Below, one piece after another: positions 22,086 to 32,503 of a stretch of DNA of 64,000 nucleotides. How positions within the stretch are numbered: position 1 is the stretch's first letter; every line of letters starts with the position of its first letter. The notes beneath the pieces are model-generated. The model saw only the letters and a program-made list of their open reading frames with translations. It was not told the origin of the DNA and ran no database searches. The stretch lies in contig CP038134.1 of NCBI GenBank assembly GCA_004519485.1, positions 620,001-684,000 on the forward strand, read 5' to 3'. The stretch comes from Nannochloropsis oceanica (lineage: Eukaryota > Sar > Eustigmatophyceae > Eustigmatales > Monodopsidaceae). The position numbers were made by a program, and so were the translations under genes.

Positions 22086-25000
22086 TTACATCTCCTCTAT
22101 TTCCACCATATACACACCCTCGTCGCGCGAGCCCACCACAGTAATCCAGCTGTTCTTGTCATCCACCAATCTTTTCGAGGCCAACACGACGGTGGGGCTG
22201 CTTAAACGCCGGCCAAGGCCCATATTTAACGTCGCCACATGTTCAGGCCGCTTTTTTTGCGCACTCCAAACAATTATCCTGCCCTGAGATGTGCCAACCA
22301 AGACAAAACGACTGCCATTCAGCACTACCGGCTTCCCGGTAATGACCTCGCCCTCCCTTGCTGACGTATCGATGAGCCATTTCCGCTTTCCACTTGTAAT
22401 TACCAGGCAGTGGAGGGAGCTTTCACAGGCTACCAGCACACCTTCGTCATCCTCGTCATTAGCAGGTAGTAGACATGGGGAGGCAAAGACAGGTGCGGCA
22501 CTTACGCCGTCAGATCCATTTAGCATCACCCGCCACACCAGTCTTCCACCTTGGGCTGGGTCCAAAGCCAAAGCAGACCCGTCCGTGCCGCCAAGGACAA
22601 GAAGGGATGAGGCGCGAGAGAAGATGGGCGTCGTGAAGACCGCGCAACCCACTTCTTGACACCAATCAAGTGTCACTGTCCCTTGTCCTTGCACAAGCCA
22701 CTGAGCGACACGCCCACGGTTGGTGACTGTGACCAGTCGGGCTGCCCCTGCTGCTGCTGCTGGCAGAAGAAGCGGAGAGGCAAACGGACTCCCGCCGAGC
22801 GAGCTAGGTGGGGCCCACAACTCTCCAGAAGATGCCTTGACGATATAAAGATGACCGTCGTAGCTGCCAAAGCCGACTAACTTGATATCTTTGGTATCTG
22901 CTGGGCCGGCAAGGCAGAAGGGTAAAGGAGCGCTCTTGATTTCTCCCTCCGTGCGATATGACCATGCCAGCTTCCCGGTCCTGATTGAAAATGCATACAG
23001 CCGGGAGTCATGGGAGGGTACGAAGACGAGAGGCCCTTGCACCGCTGCTTCTCCCTCGATACGACCCTCTACACGGGTCCGCCACTGCTCCTTACCGGTC
23101 TTCAAGTCAAGAGCTACGAAGAAATGATCATGCGCGCCGACCAACACCCACCATACCTCCATCGGCCCTATCAAAACCAAGCAAGGCGGTGCATCCACAC
23201 ACTTCTCGAAAGCAAAGCGCCAGCGATTCATAAGTCGTAGCCCCTGGGATATGTCGCTGTTATTCTCCTCATGACTTCTCATCCGTTTCTTTACATTCCC
23301 TGGGTGCTGTGTTTGCGACAGCAATCTGGCAATCTCCGGCACAGTCCTCGCCAAGTCGTGCACCATCAATCCTGCACTGGCCTTCCCAAAACGTGTCTCA
23401 ATCTCGCTCAAAGCTTGCATCATCATCAATGAATGCCCCCCTCGGTCAAACAGGCTAAGCCCCCTTTGCCCCTCAGAATGCTGCCTCCCAACCAACTTTG
23501 CAAAGCAGTCCTCGAGCCATTTCTCTATGTCGTCCTCTTCTTTTGCCAGCTGCCCCATCGGTGTTCCTCGTACGAGAAACTCCGAACCCCAACAAGCGAG
23601 CTGTTGTCTGTCCATCTTTCCGCTCGAGGTTAGCGGCAGGGGTTGACCTTTGACGCCCACAATAATCTGAGACGGTATCATCTCAGCTGGCAGTCCCGCA
23701 GTCCGCAGACATTTTCGAAGCTCGGCAGCGTCTGTCCAGCGCGTGGCCACCTCCCACGTCAATGCCAGCAACAGTACGGCATCTTCTCTGGCAGATATGC
23801 TTCGACCCTGTACCACCATCATGCCCAGATTCCCACCACTTACTTCCAAACCAAGCGCCGACGCCGTCCGCTGCTCGGCCTCCTCCAAGCCCATGCGTAC
23901 TCCCCTGACCTTGACAAAGCTGTCACCTCGCCGGCCACGATAAAGGAGCGTGTGCCGTTGTCCTTTCTCACTTCCATCCTTCTGGTTGGAGCCTTCTGAA
24001 ACATAACGCACCCAATCCCCCGTCTTAAAAAGCAACAAAGAGGAATTCCTCACACTCAATCGTCCGAATTTCGAATCGAGGTCACTCTCGGGAGGATATC
24101 CGTAATAGCCCAGCGCTACTCCAGGTCCTGCCACCCATAGCTCCCCATCTATGTCAACTGCGCCTACGCTTCCTTCTCCAATTTGAATCTTTTCCCCCGT
24201 CCTGTCCTCTACTATCCATAGATACGTGCCGGGAATGGCTCTTCCCAGCGGGACAAGGCCGGGTGTTGGCTGTAATTCCTTTTCGTCCCCTATTTCTGTC
24301 GCCTTCGTCGTAAGTGCGGCCCAGCTTGCGTCTCCTGAGACCTCCGTGGAGCCATAGAGATGAAGTAGGGTGCATGACGGCGAACGAGCCAGAAATTGCT
24401 TCGCCAAATCCCAAGACAGAGCCTCCCCACTACAAAGGCAGGTGCGTAGCGAACTCCCAGCTCTCAAAATCGGTGCGTTACATTGGAGCAAAGCCGCGAG
24501 CAAGGAGGGCGTGAGTGTCGCCCGAGTCGCTCCCGGGCAAGCCAAGAAGGCGGGATCTTGTTTCTTACCCAAGGCAGCCGTGTGGAGAAACAACCTGGAA
24601 GGGGAGTCAGGGGCGGAAAGAGTGGCGAGGCAAGGTGAGACACAGAACACAAGAGCACATGGGAGATGATGTAGATGAACAAGGATTTATTTTAATGAAG
24701 TAGGCTCAGAAATGTTTATGTTTGTACACACGTCGAATCAATGTCAATCTTTCGAAGACAGGCCCAAACTCCCCTTTCTTATTCAAAAAGGAAATGAGAG
24801 CGTCCATTTGTCAGACCGCCCGACGACGAATCAGCATTGCCCATTCATCAGTAACAACAGTAGTCGAAACGTTGCCCCATATATCTAGATTAAACACTTA
24901 CGGTACACCCCCTAAAAGTGCGCCCCAGATCTCCCACATCGAGTCCACAAAAGTGAGAGGCGTCCGCCGCAACACAACCTCTTCATGGCCCTCGACAAAT

Positions 25001-25581
25001 GGAAATGCCTGATGCATCCAGCGGATGCGATAAAAAAATCCGCTCTCCCGACCAATCACTCCTTTGGGTCGCCCAGTACTGCCCGAGGTATAAAGTATAT
25101 TGATGGCACCTATCAGGCTGGAGCGAGGGGGTTGGGGAGGAGGCAATGGCGCAAGGCCAGCAGCATCGTCGGTGTCCACCTCTCCGCGCGGCCCCAACCG
25201 CAGGACTTGAAGAAAGGCAGTTAAAGACGCTGCCTCCTTGTTGTCACAACGAGGGACTAATGCTAGACGCAACCCAGCGTCGGTCACAATCTCGTTGAGA
25301 AATGGCCGGCGCATTGGCACTGCGATAGCCTCACATTTCAGCAGCGCTAGGAGGGAAACTATCTCGGCCGGCTGTGACGGATGAAAGCAAATGCCAACCC
25401 TGTCGAAAGGCAACAGTCCTGCCACCGACAGGAATGCAGCAAGGGCATCGCTGGAGCGGTCCAAGTCTCGAAAGCTGGTGTTAGTATTGGAGGATCTGGA
25501 GGAGAGGCCGTCCGAGAGTATCAAGGCTGGGGCGTCTGGTTTGCTCTTTACTACGTCCTTCCACCTGGCCAAGAGCGCCAT
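22086..25581 (-). CDS. AASDH-like protein: adenylation, carrier and PQQ beta-propeller domains
   Basis: Exons 25581-24902 and 24594-22086 (phase 2) give about 1062 aa, near the ~1100 of animal AASDH (ACSF4). In order: an AMP-binding domain with TSGSTGRPKG at about residues 165-174, YGSTEVSGDASW near 307, FKTGDW, RGRRGDSFVKVRGVRMGLEE and a PLTSSGKMDR catalytic Lys near 553; a phosphopantetheine carrier with FDRGGHSLMM (attachment Ser near 615); and, from about 690, repeated propeller blades such as FFVALDLKTGKEQWRT and RLYAFSIRTGKLAWSYRT. The family's substrate is debated (beta-alanine activation is reported; a 2-aminoadipate role was proposed). A possible extra 5' exon ends at 25755 but contains no ATG, so the internal ATG at 25581 was chosen. 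No membrane segment is seen. Confidence 0.87.
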
Positions 25582-25982
25582 CCCAGCTTGGCGATATAGC
25601 ACCGCAAGTGCGGTCACATCTGTGCGTAAAATATGGCATAAAATAATTGAAATGCGTGAGTGTGAGGCATCCTGTGCTCAAACGAGGAACTTTGAGACTT
25701 GTGGCAGAGCCAAGAGGGTAGCCCCAACTCGCACCAGGAAAATCAAAATCTGACCTGCACCCTGACCACCAAAGACCCCTGGATGTAGTCTGATGTCCTT
25801 GCCAAGGCACCAACTGGAAGGGCTAAGTGAGACAGCTCTCGTTTTGTCAATCTATCCACGCATCACCACTCAATCAAAACACATCCCGTCCGCGTACGCA
25901 CCGCAGCACCTTGCCCGCCGGCTTCCCCACACCGCGCAACGCACGGGGTCTTTTTCACCCAACGCACGCGCACTCGGGTAAC
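25582..25982. promoter_or_regulatory. Bidirectional promoter region, AASDH-like / REI1
   Basis: 400 bp between two divergent start codons. It also contains a donor-like site on minus at 25755 and an acceptor at about 25620, suggesting a spliced 5' UTR of the AASDH-like gene. No promoter motifs were identified. The call is positional. Confidence 0.4.
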
Positions 25983-27332
25983 ATGGACCTCCTCAAATGT
26001 CAGACATGTGGCCTGGGATTCGATTCATCCGTCGCTCACAAAGAGCACTATCGCATGGAGCTCCACCGATACAATCTGAAGCGCCGCACCAACGACCTGG
26101 GGCCTGTCAGTGAAACTGAATATCAACGCCGCAAAGCCGCCGCCCAGAGCTTGGCTGGGATGAGCAAATCGACTACCGAGGCCTTTCACGCTAAATGCCA
26201 TCTCTGCAACCGCTCCTTTGCCTCTAAGGCCACGCTGAGCCAGCATCTCAAGTCCCGCAAGCACCTCACCATGGCGGAGGGCGACAACGGTGGTACCCCC
26301 ACCAAGGTAAAAGCTACTGTAGCGCCCTCCACCCCAACGACGATCAAGGTACCCGGCTCTATGGATGAGGCGGCCATGGACGAGGCCAGCAATAAGGCAG
26401 GGGAGGAGGAAGGCGGGGCTGCTGCACCGGTAGACCTGAGCCCTGAGGTTTGCATCTTTTGCAACGAGCGATGCCCGAGCGTGGAGTCAACTGTGTTGCA
26501 CATGTGGAAGCAGCATGGTTTTCACTTACCTGATGGGGAGTATCTGGTGGACGTGCATGGTTTGCTGCGATACTGCGCGGAGAAGGTGAAGGTTGGCTGT
26601 TTGTGTCTGTATTGTAATGGTAAGGGTAAGGGGTTTCTGACGGCTCGGGACGTGCAGCGACACATGCATTCCAAGAGCCACTGCAAGCTCTTGTATGAGG
26701 AGGGAGAAGATCTTCATGAATTTCGTCTTTTTTATGATTTTAGTGCCTCGCATGCCCTCCCTCCGTGTAGCAAGAAGATGACAAGGGGCAAGTTTAAGGC
26801 GCAGGAGGATGGGATGGATGACGACGAGCAATCACTAGAGACGGTGGATTCGGACTATGAAGAGGTGAGCGGTGATGGCGACGAGGGCATGGAAGCTGAT
26901 AAGGGAGAGGACGAGGACGACGAGGACGAGGATGTGGAGCAAATGCTGCGCCAGATGGCTTTGCAAGTCTCGGAGTTGGGGGAGTTGATGCTACCGGATG
27001 GACGGTGCTTGGGCCGCCGTGAGTATCAACGGTATTACAAGCAGCGGTATCGTCCCGAGGACGTCCGATCGTCGTTGGTGGCGTCGAAGCATGAGTCAGC
27101 TGGGCGGTTGTGGCCAGGAATGGAGAGCAATGCGGTTGTGAAGGCGGGAGGGACAGGGAGCTTGATGGTGCGTGGTGGGGCGGGGGGGGAGGGGTTATGG
27201 GGGCCTGATAAGGCGGCGCGGAAGGCGGTGATGAAGGTAACGGCGGCGGCACGACGGGTTCATGATAAATACAGGTTACGGAAGGAGATCAGCACAAATA
27301 AGTTCCACAAGCGGCCTCAGATTGACGGCTAG
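25983..27332 (+). CDS. REI1/ZNF622-type 60S ribosome maturation factor
   Basis: Single exon, 449 aa. Four C2H2 fingers are visible: CQTCGLGF...H at the N-terminus (about residues 6-28), CHLCNRSFASKATLSQH, CIFCNERCPSVESTVLHM and CLYCNGKGKGF...H. An acidic stretch (EDEDDEDEDVEQMLRQM) and the conserved LMLPDGRCLGRREYQRYYKQ follow, and the C-terminus reads YRLRKEISTNKFHKRP. This order is that of yeast Rei1/Reh1 and human ZNF622, cytoplasmic factors that help release Arx1-Alb1 and probe the exit tunnel during late 60S maturation. An upstream in-frame extension exists, but the ATG at 25983 begins directly at the first finger as in the family. Confidence 0.92.
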   Translation: MDLLKCQTCGLGFDSSVAHKEHYRMELHRYNLKRRTNDLGPVSETEYQRRKAAAQSLAGMSKSTTEAFHAKCHLCNRSFASKATLSQHLKSRKHLTMAEGDNGGTPTKVKATVAPSTPTTIKVPGSMDEAAMDEASNKAGEEEGGAAAPVDLSPEVCIFCNERCPSVESTVLHMWKQHGFHLPDGEYLVDVHGLLRYCAEKVKVGCLCLYCNGKGKGFLTARDVQRHMHSKSHCKLLYEEGEDLHEFRLFYDFSASHALPPCSKKMTRGKFKAQEDGMDDDEQSLETVDSDYEEVSGDGDEGMEADKGEDEDDEDEDVEQMLRQMALQVSELGELMLPDGRCLGRREYQRYYKQRYRPEDVRSSLVASKHESAGRLWPGMESNAVVKAGGTGSLMVRGGAGGEGLWGPDKAARKAVMKVTAAARRVHDKYRLRKEISTNKFHKRPQIDG

Positions 27333-27600
27333 AGTGTGAGTGTTTGTATTTGTGTTTGTGTACTGAGACGGACGCCTTAGGAGGAAGGTGGACGAGAACA
27401 AAGATATTAGATAAATACAAGCGAAGAGGAGTGCCAAAAAAGCAAGCAAGAGAGTGTCCTCCATTTTCCGGAAAGAAGAAGAAAAATGATGAAAACTGTA
27501 CTTATCGGTTTCCTTTTTCTTGTGATTACACACTTTTTTTCCTATTCTGATTCCTGGCTTTCAGTATACACAGGTGCAGACATTTTTTTGGTGTCCACGT

Positions 27601-29575
27601 TTACGCTTGCCTCTGCTCACCATTGCCTTGTGCCTTCCACGCAGACTGGTCTACGTGTAGGGCCATGACGCTTCCGAGCTGAGGGCTTGTGCTGCTGTCA
27701 GCAAGGGAGTTGCCCGTCAGCACCATCACCACACCTTCCAGCCGCTGCCGCAATCGGTGAATACCATGCGCACAAAAGCGTTGAAATAGAACATCTAGCA
27801 CCATCTCGCGCTTTTGCTCCGCTGCTGCCCTCCTTCCTGCCTCGTCGTCCCACACGAAATCAGGCGCATAGAAACGCCGGAGCACTTCTTCATCGTCGTT
27901 ACAGACCTTTTCTCCTCCGTTCTTGCTACGCACAAGCTGCACTTGTTCAAACAAGAGCTTTGTAACAGCATGGACAATAGAGCCACCTCTTTTGGTCACG
28001 TATACGGCGTCGTCCGGCAGGCGTAGAGAGGAGAAGTCCAGGACAAAGCCGCTGTCCGTCGAGAACTTGGAGGATTTGCTCGTCAATTGCTTGGATTTCA
28101 CCGCTCCTGGGTGAAGAGAGGGGGAAGAAGAAAATCGCAGGGACTCTGGTGCAGCCTGTCGGCAAATTTCGAGTAACAGGTGGAATTTGAGGCAGTCGAC
28201 GGAGACCTCGTCTAGGCTGCGCTTCATCTCCACGGCAAGCACTACTTGGAGACGCCTCGGGTCCTCGGGCGCGGGCGCCACAACCAGCGCATCCAATTCA
28301 GCCTTGGGCCAGAGAGTGCAGTCGTAGAGGGGGGCATGTCGCTGGACAATGTCATGACGCAATGCCACCATCGCTTCCGAGTGCAGGGACTGCAACGTCA
28401 CGCCCGTCAAAACGAAAGGATCCCTCCCGGTGCTTCTACCCTGCTGCACCTGCCCCTGCTTCCACTCGCCCAAACAGGCCTCCAAAGCTTCCTTGCCTTG
28501 TTTCTCCACTGCTTTGCCCCATGTCTGGCTGTTGCGCCGCACATTCTTGTTCACGCCGAATCGCCTGCCATTGGAGCTGTCATCGCTGCCATTCAACGCA
28601 TTCTGCCGGTCTCGCTTTTCTGCCATAACGCGACTCTTGGTGGCCATCAGTCGCTCCTCTATTGCTGTCAGCACTTGGATCAGGGCATCAAAACGAGTAA
28701 GTTTGATTTGCATCTCATCCACGCGCGCTTGCCGATCCTTGATCTTAGCTCGCAACGTGCTCAGATCACTGCCGCCGCTTTGCTCCTGTGCCTCTCTCTC
28801 TGTCTTCTCTACCCGAAGAGTCTTCAGATTGGCATTTAATTGCTTCAAAGCCTTGATGACACCTGCCCGTCCTGCCGTGGCTGTTCATGGTAGAGAATGA
28901 GGATGGAAGAAAGTGGGTTGTATGTGTCTTGAGCTTACCAGGTTTCGAAATGCTAGTCTCCCACCTCTTCTACTAAGTACCTGCCACCAAATGGCTGTTG
29001 CGCTGGCTGGCCGTCGTGATCTTGGCTATGTCAGGCTGAAATATGCTTTGGTCAGATGTTGCAGCCCATGGGTCGGGAAAAGTGGAAAGGGAGGCTAGCA
29101 AGCTCCGGTACAACGCGTCTTCGGCCTCTGGTCCGACCAGATGCGCGTGCACGATGCGGCGCACCATGCTCTCTTCGCCGTGGGCCTCCAGAGAACCGAT
29201 ATCAAAGCGTGCAAGAAAAATTTTGCGGAATTGAAAACGGTCCAAGAAGCGTTCGGCATTGACGTCCATGCGCGCGACAGGCACCAATTGCTTGCCTACG
29301 ATGGCTTTCAGGTCGTCTTGGAGAGCGGAGAATGACGACGATACGGATGTAGCATGCATGGCACATCCGTGTGGGACTTGATCTGTGGACGTGAAATGGC
29401 CGAAGGCTTCTAATGGCAGCGCGTGTGCACGGGGTATTGCTCGTCCACGGCCGCCTCCGCAAAAGCATGCGCATTGCAGCAGCCAGAACATGATGGAGCT
29501 AGGAACAAGAGCAGTACCGGTTGAGGAGGAGATCGGGTGGTAGAGAAGCAAAAGGAGTGAAACAACCAGCCACAT
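27601..29575 (-). CDS. Secreted or organelle-targeted coiled-coil protein, unknown
   Basis: Exons 29575-28981 and 28880-27601 (phase 1) give 624 aa. The N-terminus is a signal peptide (WLVVSLLLLLYHPISSSTGT), followed by a Cys/Gly/Arg-rich stretch that could be a plastid transit part, though no clear AxF motif is seen. After SERFLDRFQFRKIF-like sequence (NAERFLDRFQFRKIFLARF) comes a helical region with heptad-like KQLNANLKTLRVEKTEREAQ and IEERLMATKSRVMAEKRDR. The C-terminal half looks globular (LYDCTLWPKAELDALVVAP, VVLAVEMKRSLDEVSVDCLK, KLLFEQVQLVRSKNGGEK). VVLAVEMKRSL sits where a nuclease-like E-x-K could lie, but this is speculative. I do not recognise the family. The stop lies 268 bp from that of REI1 (convergent). 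Confidence 0.75.
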
Positions 29576-29689
29576 GCATCCCTGTCGTCATTTCGGAGGG
29601 ATTGCGGTCAGTGGGGTGTGACTTGGAGAGTGAAATTTATACAGAGGCTGGGGGTTAGATCAGTGGTGGGGCTTCGCTGCCGCATGCTG

Positions 29690-32275
29690 CCAGCAGTGCT
29701 GATGGGGTCGTACGCCATATGACGTCCCCATAAAAAACTTTTTTGCGGCTAGCAAACCGCTCAGGCTCAAGAACTTCCCAAGGCTGTGGAGCAGGCTAGC
29801 TGACATGATCTTCAAGGGACTTAAGTGGTCAATAGTGAATATGTTCTTCGATGACATCTGCGTCTTCAGCAAAACAGCAGATCACGTGCGGGACGTGGCC
29901 TTGGTGCAGGCTGATTGCGGCTGGGCTGACGGTATCCCCGGCCAAGCGCAAGTTCGCGCGCTATGAGACAACGTTTTTGGGCTTCACCGTCTCCAAGGAT
30001 GGCATCAAGGCCAACCCGGAGGCAGTATCGGCGGTCAAGAATTTTCCTAACACCAGGAACCTGCGCGGCGTGCGGGCATTCGTGGGCCTATGCTCATACT
30101 ACCGGTGCTTCATCGAGGGCTTCTCCACCATCGCCGGACCACTCAATGATCTCACGTGCAACACCACGCGCTGGCACTGGGGCAAGGCGCAAAAAGGGGC
30201 GTTTGACAAACTCAAGCAGGCGCTCATCTCGGCACCAGTGCTGGCCTTCCCAGAACCCAACAAGGGGTAGAAGCTCTACACAGATGCGGGCAACTACGGC
30301 TGGGCGCAGTCCTGATGCACAATGATGGACAAAGGCACGTCATCTGCTACGCAAGTCTATCGTTGCCGGCGACGGAGAAGAAGTACAGCCCTCCGCACAA
30401 GGAGGCGCTGGCCGTAGTGTGGGCCGTCAAGAAATTGCGAACCTACATCTACGGCCGGCACGGACCTTCGCGCGCTGGAGTATCTGGATACAGTCAAGGA
30501 TGCGGCGGGTCGGCTACATCGGCGGAGCATGGGTCTGAAGGAGGACGACCTCGAGATCGAGTTCCGGACCGACCTCAAGCACATTAACGCCGATGTGCTT
30601 TCACGAATGGATTGGACGCCGCACGACACGGCTGACGACGCCTTCATCCAAGGTCTTGAGGAAGCAATCATACCCCTCCCTGACCGGCCCAATCCTCCAC
30701 CCCGCCAGCCGACATCGACAACGAAAGAAACGACGAGAGCATGGGCGCTGTGGAGGAGCATGTGCAGCCAAGAAGCGCGGCTGAAGTGGATGAGTACGCA
30801 CCTGAGTGGGGCTGGACAACGGACGTGGGAGCGGCGCAACGCATCGATGAGGAGCTGGCCGATCAAGTGGCAGCTATCGAGAAGGGTGTAGTGTCCGAGC
30901 GGCTGACTGAGCGCCAAGCAGTTGAGAGTCAGGAGGGAGATGGAGGCGTACTTCCTGCGCGAGCAAGACAAAGATTTCATGCTCATAGCACACGGCAAGC
31001 CCTGGCGGGACGCGCGGGCGCTGATCGTAGTACCCAAGCACCTGCGGATATTGATCATGCAGACCTACCACGATGGAGCCATGGGCGGGCACTTCGGCTT
31101 TATCAAGATGCTGGCGCGCATCAGGGAGAAATACATCTGGACGGGCATGGCGCGGGACGTCCGGCTCTATTACGCCTCGTGTAAACTGTGTCATACACGG
31201 CGCAACCCACCGAGGCGACCGCGGCACGAACCCGGGCGCAGGCCACCTATCTAGGCACCTTTTAGCGGCTCTCCTGCGACTTCGTCTCGGTATGCAAGTC
31301 AGAGCGGGGCTTCGACAGGATGCTGGTGTTCAGGGACTCGCTGACGCATTGGGTGGAGGCCTTTCCAGCGCAGGGCACAACATCCGAGACTGCGGCAACG
31401 CTGCTCTATGACTATCTGATGCTATGGATGCCCTGAAGAGCTGCTATCAGACGATGAACGGAACTTGGCACTTTGCCAACGAAGTAATCGAAGAGCTGGG
31501 GCGCGTGATGGGCATGCGCCAGAGCTATAAGGTCCCTTACCGGCCGCAAGCAAATGGGCAGGTCGAACGGGCCAATCAAGCTGTCTTGAATATAGTCTCT
31601 AATGAGGCTCTGATTGGTTTTTATATGTTTTATATGTGCCTTCGCTCACGCCTACAACACAAGCTTCAACACGGCCATCGGCGAGAGCCCCTACTACTTG
31701 ATCTACGGCCGCAGTCCGAGCTTGCCCACGGACGTCATATTCGACACGCCGCAATTAATCTACGAGAACATCTCCAACTACGCCAGTCAGCTGCGGCTGG
31801 CGCACGCGGTGGCGCCCAATTGAACGAGGACCGGCGCGACGAGGCATGCATGCGCTCAGCCAAGTGCGACAAACCCATGGCATTCGAGGAAGGCGACAAA
31901 GTCTGGATGTACTGCCCGAGAGCTGGTGACACCGGACTGCCGGCACCCGAGAACTTTCAGCGGCAACTGCACGTGGAGCCGGAGGAGGTAATCCCGCCGT
32001 TGGACCGTGACGCAAAGCACAAGCAGCGCTATCGAATTCCGCAGCACGAATAGTGCGAGCTCACGGCGGCGCAGCTAGCCCTGGTGGGGCGCTACTTCAA
32101 GGACGGCAACGAATTCTTCGTCGTGGTCTAGGGAGCTCAAGGCCAACACCGCGCGCAACGTTTTGTGTAAGAAACAGAAGGGCATTTTTATCGAGCAGGA
32201 GAAAAAGCAACTATTGCGGCGTCTGTCCTTGGAGGAAGTGGAGGAATTGGTCATGTCTTTTGGTGGGTGGTAATT
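29690..32275 (+). mobile_element. Ty3/gypsy-type LTR retroelement, decayed fragment
   Basis: A broken remnant of a retroelement pol region. Recognisable parts in order: the C-terminal part of reverse transcriptase (about 29700-30270), RNase H (about 30270-30500), a linker (about 30530-30900), the integrase zinc-binding region (about 31060-31230) and the integrase catalytic region with its C-terminal flank (about 31240-32050). The RT-RNase H-integrase order marks it as Ty3/gypsy (Metaviridae) rather than copia. Gag, protease and most of the RT are absent and no clear LTR pair is seen. The reading frame is interrupted several times, so it is a fossil; domain motifs are still easy to read, suggesting moderate age. 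Confidence 0.85.
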
Positions 32276-32503
32276 CTTGAGTCCCGACGGGGGCAGTCTC
32301 GTGGTTAGGAATAATCAGTTGGTAATTCCCTTCTCCGTAGGAAAGCCATGTGGCTCGAGAGACAGGTCAAGAAAAAGCATCTGTGCAGAAATGTTAAAAC
32401 CCATGAGTCGCTCACATAACATCTTCTTATCTTTTCTAGCTTGCTATCTTATCTATTGTATTGGATTCTTCATAAAACTTACAATTCACCACCGTCCTCT
32501 GGT

